In this document: in pieces, positions 1 through 6,341 of the stretch
Position numbering within the stretch: position 1 is the first letter of the stretch
Layout: every line of letters begins with the position of its first letter
Assembly (NCBI GenBank): GCA_001795165.1
Contig: MGNS01000031.1
Location: forward strand, 177 to 7,821
Direction: 5' to 3'
DNA: 7,645 bases
DNA from: Chloroflexi bacterium RBG_16_57_11
GTDB taxonomy: Bacteria; Chloroflexota; Anaerolineae; Anaerolineales; UBA4823
Translations under genes and position numbers: made by a program
Notes under the pieces: model-generated
Seen by the model: only the letters and a program-made list of their open reading frames with translations
Databases searched by the model: none
What the model was told of the DNA's origin: nothing

Positions 1-75
1 GCTCGGGAAAGCACGCCCGACTTCGACCAGGGCTTCGCTATAGGCTTTAGTGATATCTTCAGCAGGACCTGTCAT
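1..75 (-). CDS. Transketolase, C-terminal subunit (N-terminal 25 codons only)
   Basis: Only the first 25 codons are inside the window; the gene continues past base 1. They begin M-T-G-P-A-E-D-I-T-K-A-Y and go on S-E-A-L-V-E-V-G-R-A, which resembles the usual start of split-transketolase C-terminal subunits (the 'R-x-A-Y-G-x-A-L-x-E-L' stretch before the pyrimidine-binding domain). Its ATG (75-73) overlaps the TGA stop of the N-terminal subunit (74-72) in an ATGA junction, the typical sign of translational coupling between two subunits made in equal amounts. The partner would supply the pyrimidine-binding and C-terminal domains that the upstream protein lacks. The call rests mainly on this context, because too few residues are visible for an independent assignment. 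Confidence 0.85.
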   Translation of the reverse strand, partial: MTGPAEDITKAYSEALVEVGRAFPS

Positions 76-962
76 GCGTTGATCCGTTCCAGTTGCGCGC
101 TTAATGAGGCAACGGCCTCCTGGTATTGGGCTTCTGTCAGGCCAAAATTCGAGCGGGTTGGATTGGCCTCGGCGTAGGGTATGCCGCGACCTTTTTGGGT
201 GCTGCACAGGATCACAACCGGCTTGCCGGCGGTGTTTTCAGCCGTGTAGAGCGCCTGAGAAAGCTCGACAAAGTCGTGCCCGTCACAATTCAGCACCGCC
301 CAGCCGAAGGCTTCCCATTTTTCCCTCAGCGGGGCGACCTCATTCCTGCCGGCCATGATCCCGTAAGATGATTTTTTATTCCAATCCAGGAGCACGGTCA
401 GGTGGTCGATTTTCAAGTTGGCCGCGATCAGCGCAGCTTCCCAGATCGAGCCTTCATTGCATTCCCCGTCGCTGATCAGCGTATAAACACGATACGGCGC
501 CTCATCCATCTTTGCCCCTAACGCCATGCCGCAGCCCACCGGGAAGCCTTGACCCAATGAGCCGGTCGAGCATTCCACCCCGGCGGTTTTCATGCGATCG
601 GGGTGACCCTGAAGTGGGTTTCCCAGCCGGCGGAAGGTATCGAAGGTAGATTCGGGAAAGAAGCCGCGCATCCACAGCGCCACATACAGAGCCGGGGCGG
701 CATGACCTTTCGAAAGGACAAACCGGTCGCGCTCGGGCCAGTCCGGGTTGGGCGGATCGAGCCGCAGCCAGCGCAGGTAAAGCAGGGTCAGGATTTCGGC
801 GGAGCTCATGATCGCGCCGTAATGCAGCCGGATACCCAGATCGTGGCCGGTATCCAATATTTTTTTACGAAAAACAACCGCCGATGCTTGTAAAGCTTGA
901 ATCGCCCCTCGGTCGCGGTGCGGGTCTAACGGTATTTTGCTGGTTGGAAGCGTGTACACCAT
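72..962 (-). CDS. Transketolase, N-terminal (thiamine diphosphate-binding) subunit
   Basis: This 296-residue protein has the length of the N-terminal half of a split transketolase (EC 2.2.1.1), which moves two-carbon ketol units between sugar phosphates such as xylulose 5-phosphate and ribose 5-phosphate. Visible motifs are SKGH (84-87), QGHPD with His120, STGSLGQG (132-139), the thiamine diphosphate/metal motif SDGE...N (164-167 with Asn195; Ser replaces the usual first Gly), and TQKGRG (255-260). The start at 962 is supported by a GAAAGGG ribosome binding site (970-976) seven bases upstream. A strong promoter lies about 55 bases further up. The gene is divergent from a lyxose isomerase/xylulokinase cluster whose product, xylulose 5-phosphate, is a transketolase substrate, so the two units probably serve one pathway. 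A 1-deoxyxylulose-5-phosphate synthase is unlikely because that enzyme is one long chain. Confidence 0.93.
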   Translation of the reverse strand: MVYTLPTSKIPLDPHRDRGAIQALQASAVVFRKKILDTGHDLGIRLHYGAIMSSAEILTLLYLRWLRLDPPNPDWPERDRFVLSKGHAAPALYVALWMRGFFPESTFDTFRRLGNPLQGHPDRMKTAGVECSTGSLGQGFPVGCGMALGAKMDEAPYRVYTLISDGECNEGSIWEAALIAANLKIDHLTVLLDWNKKSSYGIMAGRNEVAPLREKWEAFGWAVLNCDGHDFVELSQALYTAENTAGKPVVILCSTQKGRGIPYAEANPTRSNFGLTEAQYQEAVASLSAQLERINA

Positions 963-1017
963 CCAGGAACCCTTTCAACACGAAGCAGAAGACCGCAAAG
1001 ATACGAATCGTGCACTC

Positions 1018-1046
1018 TTTATAACCTAACGCTGAAATAATGTCAA
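1018..1046 (-). promoter_or_regulatory. Sigma70-type promoter for the transketolase genes
   Basis: On the minus strand TTGACA (1046-1041) and TATAAA (1023-1018) are separated by exactly 17 bases, a near-consensus promoter. The start point is expected near 1012, giving a leader of about 50 bases before the transketolase ATG. A palindrome centred at 1055 sits immediately upstream of the -35 box. Confidence 0.8.
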
Positions 1047-1049
1047 TAG

Positions 1050-1101
1050 TTTTCTGAAAGTTTTAATATATTCAGAAATATTTCTCACATCTTTCTGAAA
1101 G
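1050..1101. promoter_or_regulatory. Three-site operator between the divergent promoters
   Basis: Three copies of the core TTC-W-GAA occur at 1052-1058, 1071-1077 and 1093-1099. The outer copies are parts of an 11-bp palindrome, CTTTCTGAAAG at 1091-1101 (perfect) and a one-mismatch version at 1050-1060. Each outer site ends five bases from the -35 box of the promoter it faces, so the arrangement is mirrored. The centres at 1055, 1074 and 1096 are about two helical turns apart. This looks like binding sites for one dimeric regulator controlling both directions. The regulator is not identified. The odd-length palindrome lacks the central CpG usual for LacI-family operators, so the local LacI protein is possible but not shown. 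Confidence 0.6.
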
Positions 1102-1104
1102 TCC

Positions 1105-1133
1105 TTGACATTTTGATTTCGCTGGTGCATAAT
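1105..1133 (+). promoter_or_regulatory. Sigma70-type promoter for the lyxose isomerase operon
   Basis: TTGACA (1105-1110) and CATAAT (1128-1133) are separated by 17 bases, 11 of 12 matches to the sigma70 consensus. Transcription would begin near 1140, leaving a leader of about 80 bases before the isomerase ATG at 1221. A perfect CTTTCTGAAAG palindrome lies directly upstream. Confidence 0.82.
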
Positions 1134-1220
1134 AGGGATTAAAGCAGAATAAACGACCCTTCCTAGATCCAATCCTGTAATTCGGAAAGCCATCAGGATC
1201 AAAAAACCGGGAGACGACCG

Positions 1221-1895
1221 ATGAAACGAAGCGAGATCAACCACATCATTACCGAAACGATCGGTTTTTTTCGGGAAATGAATTTTTGGCTTCCCAAATG
1301 GGCCTTCTGGGCTCCGCCTGCCTGGCGGGGCAAGCACGAGCTGGTTCAAGAGATCGTCCAATGCGGCCTTGGTTGGGATATCACCGACTTCGGCAGCGGC
1401 AATTTCGAAAAGATCGGGCTGATCAACTTCAACCTGCGCAACGGGGTGATGAACAAGACCCGCAAAACCTACTGCGAGAAGATCATCGTCGTCAACGAGA
1501 ACCAGGTCACTCCACTCCACACGCATTTTATAAAATTCGAAGATATCATCGTGCGAGGCGGCGGAAATCTGGTCATCGAGCTGTACCAGGGCGACGAGCA
1601 TTTCAAGCCGACCGATTTGCCGGTGACCGTCAAGGTCGATGGCCTCCCAAGGACGATGAAAGCAGGTGAGAAGGTGGTGCTGACGCCGGGCGAGAGCATT
1701 TTCCTGGAGCCGGGCATGCTGCACCTGTTCTACGGCGAGCCGGGGAAAGGCCGGGTCCTGGTCGGTGAGGTCAGCGCGGTGAATGACGACAGCACAGATA
1801 ATTATTTTGTCGTTGACGGCCCGCGCTTCCCGACGATCGAAGAAGATGCCGAGCCGGAATACCTGCTGGTCAACGATTACCGGCGTTATTTGTAG
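1221..1895 (+). CDS. D-lyxose ketol-isomerase (cupin family)
   Basis: The 224-residue protein matches the cupin-type D-lyxose isomerase family (EC 5.3.1.15), which interconverts D-lyxose and D-xylulose with a divalent metal; related enzymes also act on D-mannose. Family stretches I recognise are MKRSEIN at the N-terminus, LGWDITDFGSG (50-60), TPLHTHFIKFEDI (97-109) and RGGGNLVIELY (112-122). Others are LTPGESIFLEPGMLH (154-168) and LVGEVSAVNDD (180-190). Likely metal ligands are His100, His102, Glu107 and His168, the standard cupin set. GGGAG (1209-1213), seven bases before the ATG, supports the start. The gene is first in a plus-strand unit with a LacI regulator and xylulokinase, which would phosphorylate its product. 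The family assignment is firm; the exact sugar is inferred from family and context. Confidence 0.9.
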   Translation: MKRSEINHIITETIGFFREMNFWLPKWAFWAPPAWRGKHELVQEIVQCGLGWDITDFGSGNFEKIGLINFNLRNGVMNKTRKTYCEKIIVVNENQVTPLHTHFIKFEDIIVRGGGNLVIELYQGDEHFKPTDLPVTVKVDGLPRTMKAGEKVVLTPGESIFLEPGMLHLFYGEPGKGRVLVGEVSAVNDDSTDNYFVVDGPRFPTIEEDAEPEYLLVNDYRRYL

Positions 1896-1934
1896 TCGAA
1901 CAGCAACGATTATGAATTTGGAGTAGAATTCTAT

Positions 1935-1946
1935 CCGGATATCCGG
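1935..1946. promoter_or_regulatory. 12-bp perfect palindrome upstream of the LacI-type gene
   Basis: CCGGATATCCGG is a perfect palindrome in the 82-base gap between the isomerase stop and the regulator ATG, 31 bases upstream of that ATG. It could be an autoregulatory operator. No convincing promoter is visible in the gap, so the regulator may be read from the isomerase promoter. A palindrome of this size can also arise by chance. Confidence 0.3.
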
Positions 1947-1977
1947 GCGGTAAATTTCTTTGAGAGTTCAGGGTGCC

Positions 1978-2979
1978 ATGGGTAGAAAGAAAGCAGTCAC
2001 AACGAGCGATCTGGCCAAGCGGGCCAATGTTTCGATGGCTTCGGTCTCGCGGGTGCTCAACAACGATCCATCGGTGCGGCCAGAAATCCGCCGTGCGGTG
2101 GAAAAAGCCGTTGAAGAGCTAAACTACAAGCACAAGACCCGGTCGAAGAACGGTCAAGCCAACCGGATCGGGCTGCTGATCCCAGACATCACCAACCCAT
2201 ATTTTCCTTTGATGATCAAAGGCATCACCCATATGGCCGCTGTGCAGGGGATCACCACGGTGCTGGCGAATTCGGACCTGAGCCCGGAAACCGAGTCTGA
2301 ACACCTCAAAACCCTGAGCGCTACCCGCATCGATGGCCTGATTTACATCCCGTTCAGCGAGCTGCTGGCTCCCGCCATGCAAGAGCTGCTCGATCAGGGC
2401 TTCCCGATCGTCTTCCTGGATCGTGAAATCAACATGAACCATATCTGCTCCGTCACCTCCGATAACCAGGAGGGCGCCTACCAGGCGACGACCTATCTGC
2501 TCAACCTGGGCCACCGGGAGATCGTGTTCATCTCTGGCCTGGCGTACCTGAGCACGTCTGTGACACGCTTGGCCGGCTACTGCAAAGGCATGGCAGAGTT
2601 CGGAATCGAGCCATGTGAGGAGCTGATCTTGCGAGGCGATACATCGCTGGAGAGCGGGTATCGAGAAACCGTAGCGCTGCTGGAATCGGGCAAACGCTTT
2701 AGCGCAATTTTCGCCTCGAATGACATGATGGCCTTTGGAGCCTGGAAGGCCCTCGAGGAACGCGGCTATTCAATCCCGGACGATGTGTCGATCATCGGCT
2801 ACGACGATATCCCGTTTGCCTCGTTCATCTCGCTGACCACGATCGCCCAGCCCGCTTACGAGATCGGGCGCAATGCGCTGTTGCTGCTGACGGATTTGAT
2901 CTCTGGACGCCGGCAGCCACCGCAGAAGATCGTCCTCCGCGATAGCCTGATCATCCGAAAGTCGTGTAAAAAGATCTGA
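1978..2979 (+). CDS. LacI-family transcriptional regulator
   Basis: From the ATG at 1978 the protein has 333 residues, the normal LacI-family length. An N-terminal helix-turn-helix (about 9-29, TSDLAKRANVSMASVSRVLN) is followed by a periplasmic-binding-protein-like sensor domain starting at IGLLIPDITNPYF (64-76). The C-terminal part holds typical FASNDMMAFGAWKALEERG and GYDDIPFASF stretches. An in-frame TTG at 1960 would add six residues, but the ATG puts the helix-turn-helix at the usual distance from the N-terminus and has AGGG (1970-1973) before it. The segment linking the two domains (49-63, NYKHKTRSKNGQANR) lacks the usual A-R-x-L hinge helix. It probably senses a pentose or derivative and controls this cluster; the ligand cannot be read from the sequence. 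The stop is directly followed by the xylulokinase ATG. Confidence 0.92.
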   Translation: MGRKKAVTTSDLAKRANVSMASVSRVLNNDPSVRPEIRRAVEKAVEELNYKHKTRSKNGQANRIGLLIPDITNPYFPLMIKGITHMAAVQGITTVLANSDLSPETESEHLKTLSATRIDGLIYIPFSELLAPAMQELLDQGFPIVFLDREINMNHICSVTSDNQEGAYQATTYLLNLGHREIVFISGLAYLSTSVTRLAGYCKGMAEFGIEPCEELILRGDTSLESGYRETVALLESGKRFSAIFASNDMMAFGAWKALEERGYSIPDDVSIIGYDDIPFASFISLTTIAQPAYEIGRNALLLLTDLISGRRQPPQKIVLRDSLIIRKSCKKI

Positions 2980-4509
2980 ATGAATGCTGAACCCTTAATC
3001 CTGGCGATCGATTTGGGGACGACCACCTGTAAAACACTGGTGGTCGATTCATCTCTAAGGATTGTTAAGAAACAAGCTGTCGAATACCCGGTCATCACCC
3101 CGCGGGCCGGCTGGGCCGAGCAGGATCCCGAAATGTGGTGGAGGGTCGTGAAGGATTCGATCGCTCGTGTCATGGCGGACCTGGATGCCGGCCGCATCCA
3201 GGCCATCGGGTTGAGCGGGCAGATGCATGGGCTGGTGCTCCTGGGCCGGAGCCGGCAACCGCTGCGCCCGGCGATCCTGTGGAACGACCAGCGCAGCGCC
3301 CAACAATGCGCCCAGGTCTACGCCAAAGCAGGCGGGGTGGATGGCCTGCTCAGTTACACGGATAACCCGATGTTACCCGGGTATACCGGGGGTAAGCTGT
3401 TATGGGTGCGCGAAAATGAGCCACGGATTTACGAACAGGCCGAGGGCTTCTGCCTGCCGAAGGATTACATCCGCTACCATCTGACCGGCGAAATCGCCAC
3501 GGACCTTTCGGACGCATCCGGGACCGGGTTATACGATGTGCGGCACAGGCGCTGGGCAGACAACCTGATCGGGTTGCTGGAGCTCGAGAGCAGCTGGTTC
3601 CCGCATGCCTGCGAAGCGGGAGATTTTGCAGGCCAGATCGGCGCGGGGCTGGCTGCCGAAACCGGTCTGAAAGCCGGAACCCCCGTGACGGCGGGCGGCG
3701 GCGATGCGGTGATGCAAACCGTCGGCAGCGCAGGCATTAGCAGCCAGGTGGTGTTGCTTGTGATCGGCACGGGCGGGAATGTGACGGTCAGCCTGCCAGG
3801 ACCGATCGACAACCCCGGGGCTAGGCTGCAGGTCTTCTGCCATGTGCTGCCCGGGCAATGGACCGGCATGGGTGTGACGCTCTCCGCAGGAGGCTCGCTG
3901 AAATGGTTCCGCGACCGGCTGGGCGGGCTGGAAACGGCGCTGGCCCAGGATCTAAACACCAGCGCCTACGCCCTGCTGGGCGAGCAGGCCAGGCGCTCCC
4001 CTCCCGGGGCGAATGGGTTGATTTTCTTGCCCTACCTGCAAGGTGAGCGCGCCCCGCATGCCGATCCAAACGCACGCGCGGGGTTCATCGGCCTCAGCTC
4101 GAGCCACGAAAAAGCCGATTTGATCCGCTCCGTGATGGAAGGAGTGAGCTACAGCCTGCGCGACGTATTGATCTTGATCCTCCAGGCCGGGATCGATCCC
4201 AGCCGGGTCAATGCCTCCGGCGGCGGCTCCTCCAGCCCGGTCTGGCGGCAGATTCTGGCCGACGTCTTCGACCGCCAGGTGACCACGCTGGATTTCAGCG
4301 AAGACGCCGGCGCCATCGGCGCAGCGATCGTAGCAGGGGTGAAGGTTGGGATCTGGTCGTCCGCCCAGGAAGCCGTTCAAAAAATCGCCGTGAAAACGGT
4401 TGACCGGCCGATAGCCGGGAATCCGGAACGCTACGCCAGGTACTTTGCAATATACCAGGATTTGTACCCGGCCTTGAAAAGCTGCTTCGAGCGGCTGAGC
4501 GCGGTATAG
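2980..4509 (+). CDS. xylB: Xylulokinase (FGGY carbohydrate kinase)
   Basis: The 509-residue protein has full FGGY-kinase length and would phosphorylate D-xylulose with ATP to D-xylulose 5-phosphate (EC 2.7.1.17). Visible are the N-terminal phosphate-binding loop DLGTTTCK (11-18), GQMHG (80-84, typical of XylB), WND (101-103), the catalytic Asp242 in AGGGDAVMQTVG, GERAPH (355-360) and the C-terminal ATP-site motif GGGSSSPVW (414-422). TGA of the regulator and ATG of this gene are adjacent (TGAATG) and no strong ribosome binding site is seen, so translation is probably coupled. Context with a lyxose isomerase fits xylulose as substrate. Another pentulose is possible within the FGGY family, but the MHG motif and overall similarity favour XylB. 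Confidence 0.93.
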   Translation: MNAEPLILAIDLGTTTCKTLVVDSSLRIVKKQAVEYPVITPRAGWAEQDPEMWWRVVKDSIARVMADLDAGRIQAIGLSGQMHGLVLLGRSRQPLRPAILWNDQRSAQQCAQVYAKAGGVDGLLSYTDNPMLPGYTGGKLLWVRENEPRIYEQAEGFCLPKDYIRYHLTGEIATDLSDASGTGLYDVRHRRWADNLIGLLELESSWFPHACEAGDFAGQIGAGLAAETGLKAGTPVTAGGGDAVMQTVGSAGISSQVVLLVIGTGGNVTVSLPGPIDNPGARLQVFCHVLPGQWTGMGVTLSAGGSLKWFRDRLGGLETALAQDLNTSAYALLGEQARRSPPGANGLIFLPYLQGERAPHADPNARAGFIGLSSSHEKADLIRSVMEGVSYSLRDVLILILQAGIDPSRVNASGGGSSSPVWRQILADVFDRQVTTLDFSEDAGAIGAAIVAGVKVGIWSSAQEAVQKIAVKTVDRPIAGNPERYARYFAIYQDLYPALKSCFERLSAV

Positions 4510-4525
4510 GCCCACCCATTCCAAC

Positions 4526-4559
4526 CTCAAAATTTCAGATAAAAAAAGGGAATTTTGGG
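4526..4559 (+). terminator. Weak stem-loop after xylB, possible terminator
   Basis: Bases 4526-4536 and 4549-4559 can pair over about 11 positions (two or three are G-T pairs) around a 12-base A-rich loop, starting 16 bases after the xylB stop. An outer GGCCCA (4509-4514)/TGGGCC (4556-4561) pairing is an alternative fold. There is no run of T after the stem, so a standard intrinsic terminator is doubtful. Confidence 0.3.
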
Positions 4560-4567
4560 CCAATAAC

Positions 4568-4596
4568 TTGATTTATTGATAAAAATCATGTATAGT
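4568..4596 (+). promoter_or_regulatory. Plus-strand sigma70-like promoter with no downstream gene
   Basis: TTGATT (4568-4573) and TATAGT (4591-4596) are separated by 17 bases on the plus strand. Transcription would start near 4603 and run into the 3' end of the oppositely oriented gene at 4652-5158. No plausible plus-strand gene follows. It looks like the promoter of a gene that is no longer here. Confidence 0.5.
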
Positions 4597-4608
4597 GTAA
4601 TTGAACCA

Positions 4609-4621
4609 CTGAAAGCGCTCA
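4609..4621 (+). promoter_or_regulatory. LacI/CcpA-like operator motif, TGAAAGCGCTCA
   Basis: TGAAAGCGCTCA (4610-4621) has a left half-site and central CpG like LacI-family operators (TGAAAGCGCTTTCA type), with the right half degenerate. It starts about seven bases after the expected start point of the promoter at 4568-4596, a position where a bound repressor would block transcription. The LacI protein encoded at 1978-2979 is the obvious candidate to bind it. It also shares CTGAAAG with the operator sites at 1050-1101. Confidence 0.4.
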
Positions 4622-4651
4622 TGCGTCGTAGGTGGTGTTTTATTAGTACCA

Positions 4652-5158
4652 TTATTCTGGCTGGATTAAATCAGGTTTCCTTGGAGAGTTCGACAAGGCA
4701 ACTCCGATAAAGACCACAAAAAGCAAAATCCCGGTCGCACTGACAAACAAGGCATGGTTTTTTGCAATGGATGAAACAGGTTCCATTTCCACATAATTAC
4801 TGTTAATCATCAGGCTGAACGAATAGCGAAAAAAGTCAGCGATCTTCGGTTGTTGCTCACTTGCGCCAACAATTCGGTACGCAACAGATTGCGTTCCCAT
4901 TTCAAAAGCATCCAGGTTGATCATAAAAAATGCGTGATAAACCCACCAAATCGAGGATAGCAGAACCAAAACAATAAGCGCACGCATGACAGGTAGCGAA
5001 ACATAATTGGGAAGATCAATTCTTATGCGATCGAATTCTTTAGGTACGAACAGATATTGAAAGGTCACAAGTATAATAAGTGTAAAAGGTATACTAAAAC
5101 CAACTGCTAGATTAATGTATGCAAGAAAAAACAGTTGCTCTGAGTATTGATAGCTCAA
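4652..5158 (-). CDS. Small membrane protein, ion-channel-like pore domain with degenerate filter
   Basis: The 168-residue product is hydrophobic with segments at about 9-37, 58-80 and 134-156. Between the last two is a re-entrant-like stretch, DFFRYSFSLMINSNYVEMEP (108-127). It aligns by eye with the pore of two-TM potassium channels (Ion_trans_2): the filter GYGD-x-x-P would correspond to NYVE-x-x-P (121-127), with Tyr and Pro at the right spacing but both glycines lost. Selective K+ conduction is therefore doubtful. The start is uncertain. The first usable codon is TTG at 5158, with GAGG (5176-5173) 14 bases upstream and an in-frame stop slightly further up, so a clipped N-terminus is possible. 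Base composition is more AT-rich than the sugar genes. No partner gene is evident, and the channel assignment is tentative. Confidence 0.6.
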   Translation of the reverse strand: MSYQYSEQLFFLAYINLAVGFSIPFTLIILVTFQYLFVPKEFDRIRIDLPNYVSLPVMRALIVLVLLSSIWWVYHAFFMINLDAFEMGTQSVAYRIVGASEQQPKIADFFRYSFSLMINSNYVEMEPVSSIAKNHALFVSATGILLFVVFIGVALSNSPRKPDLIQPE

Positions 5159-5286
5159 AATGGCAACTAGTACCTCATCAAAAAAGTTTTGTTAGGCAGC
5201 ACGATTTGAGTAAAATCTAGCACAGCTCGATAAAGTCCATGTAAGGATGAAAACCACAGACAAGACTAGACCTTGAATAAACAACT

Positions 5287-6249
5287 TTACTCATCCAGCG
5301 GGCTGCGCACGGCTTTCGGCCCGCGGTTGAGCACATGGGTATAGATCATCGTGGTTTTGACATCTTTATGCCCAAGCAGTTCCTGAACGGTGCGGATATC
5401 ATACCCGGCCTCTAGCAAGTGGGTGGCAAAGCAATGACGAAAGGTATGGCAGCCAACTTTTTTAGGAATACCCGCTTTCTGCACCGCTGCCTTGACGGCT
5501 TTTTGCAGCCCGGTTTCACTCATATGAAAACGACGGATAACGCCATCCTGTTCATCCGGCGATAACGAGTGAGAAGGAAAAACATATTGCCAGATCCATT
5601 CCCGATTGGCGTTGGGGTATTTCTCGGCTAGCGCGAATGGTAGATAAACGGCGCCATATCCTTTGGACAGATCCTCGGCATGGGTTCTTTTGACCTGGAC
5701 CAGATGATCTTGCAATGGTTCTACCAGACTGGCGGGCAGAAGCGTATAACGGTCGTGCGCGCCTTTGGCATCACGCACGGCAATCTGGCGATACTCAAAA
5801 TCCAGATCTTTTACTCGTAAACGGATACACTCCATCAGGCGCATGCCGCTGCCGTACAATAAGCGAGCCATCAGCAGGTGAATGCCACTCATTTCATGCA
5901 GCACGGCCTGCACTTCAGCACGGCTGAGCACGGTGGGCACGTGCTGAGATGGCTTGGCGCGCACCGAGTCGACTAGACCAAGCTCCAGGCTTAGAACATT
6001 ACGGTACAGGAAAAGCAACGCGCTAAGCGCCTGGTTCTGTGTAGAAGCCGAAATATGCTCTTCTAAGGCCAGGTGAGTTAGGAAAGCCTGAACTTCGCCA
6101 GTTCCCATCTCTTTGGGATGGCGTTTATTATGAAAGAGGATATATTTTTTGATCCAGTAAACATACGCTTGTTCGGTGTTGCGGGCGTAATGCTTGACTC
6201 GGATGGCGTCGCGCACCTGGTCTAGGAGTTTTTTGGGGCGGCTTTCCAT
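5287..6249 (-). CDS. intI: Integron integrase (IntI tyrosine recombinase)
   Basis: The 320-residue protein has the length of integron integrases, which insert and excise gene cassettes by attI x attC and attC x attC recombination. An N-terminal SAM-like core-binding domain (about 5-90) precedes the catalytic domain. All six catalytic residues are visible: Arg137 (GSGMR), Lys162 (DAKG), His268 and Arg271 (HTFRH), His294 (LLGHKDV) and Tyr303 (MIYTH). The stretch ALAEKYPNANREWIWQYVFP (206-225) is the extra domain found in IntI but not in XerC/D, and the C-terminus ends VRSPLDE like class 1 IntI1. A GGAA (6261-6258) lies eight bases before the ATG. It is transcribed away from the attI site and the cassette, the classical integron layout. 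It appears intact and potentially active. Confidence 0.96.
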   Translation of the reverse strand: MESRPKKLLDQVRDAIRVKHYARNTEQAYVYWIKKYILFHNKRHPKEMGTGEVQAFLTHLALEEHISASTQNQALSALLFLYRNVLSLELGLVDSVRAKPSQHVPTVLSRAEVQAVLHEMSGIHLLMARLLYGSGMRLMECIRLRVKDLDFEYRQIAVRDAKGAHDRYTLLPASLVEPLQDHLVQVKRTHAEDLSKGYGAVYLPFALAEKYPNANREWIWQYVFPSHSLSPDEQDGVIRRFHMSETGLQKAVKAAVQKAGIPKKVGCHTFRHCFATHLLEAGYDIRTVQELLGHKDVKTTMIYTHVLNRGPKAVRSPLDE

Positions 6250-6266
6250 GTTTTATGTTCCAAGGA

Positions 6267-6295
6267 TTTTCATGAGAGATAAAGGATTGTATAAT
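6267..6295 (+). promoter_or_regulatory. Candidate outward cassette promoter (Pc)
   Basis: TTTTCA (6267-6272) and a perfect TATAAT (6290-6295) are 17 bases apart and point toward the cassette. The -35 box is weak (four of six). A second option, TTGATT (6310-6315) with TATATA (6332-6337) at 16 bases, lies further in. Such AT-rich DNA offers many -10-like words, so the assignment is tentative. Confidence 0.35.
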
Positions 6296-6312
6296 CGTAT
6301 CAGCAGACTTTG

Positions 6313-6341
6313 ATTATACAGGATAATTCTGTATATAACAA
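6313..6341 (-). promoter_or_regulatory. Integrase promoter (PintI) overlapping an inverted repeat
   Basis: On the minus strand TTGTTA (6341-6336) and a perfect TATAAT (6318-6313) are separated by 17 bases and would start intI transcription near 6306, leaving a leader of about 57 bases. The spacer is almost filled by a perfect inverted repeat, TATACAG-N7-CTGTATA (6315-6335), placed where a repressor would block polymerase. It resembles LexA-type words (CTGT/ACAG) but with the arms in the opposite order, so the regulator is unknown. Confidence 0.65.

Noticed and set aside
1026..1724. Long minus-strand frame of 232 codons across the isomerase gene
   Set aside because: It is an antisense shadow of the clearly recognisable lyxose isomerase and also covers the divergent promoter region.
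4621..4710. Plus-strand reading frame beginning M-R-R-R-W-C-F right after the operator, like the start of a secreted protein
   Set aside because: There is no ribosome binding site, only about 18 bases lie between the predicted start point and the ATG, and the frame stops inside the opposite gene. At best it is a remnant.
5191..5197. GTTAGGC, a perfect attC/attI-type core, downstream of intI
   Set aside because: No matching RYYYAAC partner at a suitable distance and no stem on either strand. A single 7-base match is expected by chance about once in a window of this size, so cassettes on this side of intI are not supported.
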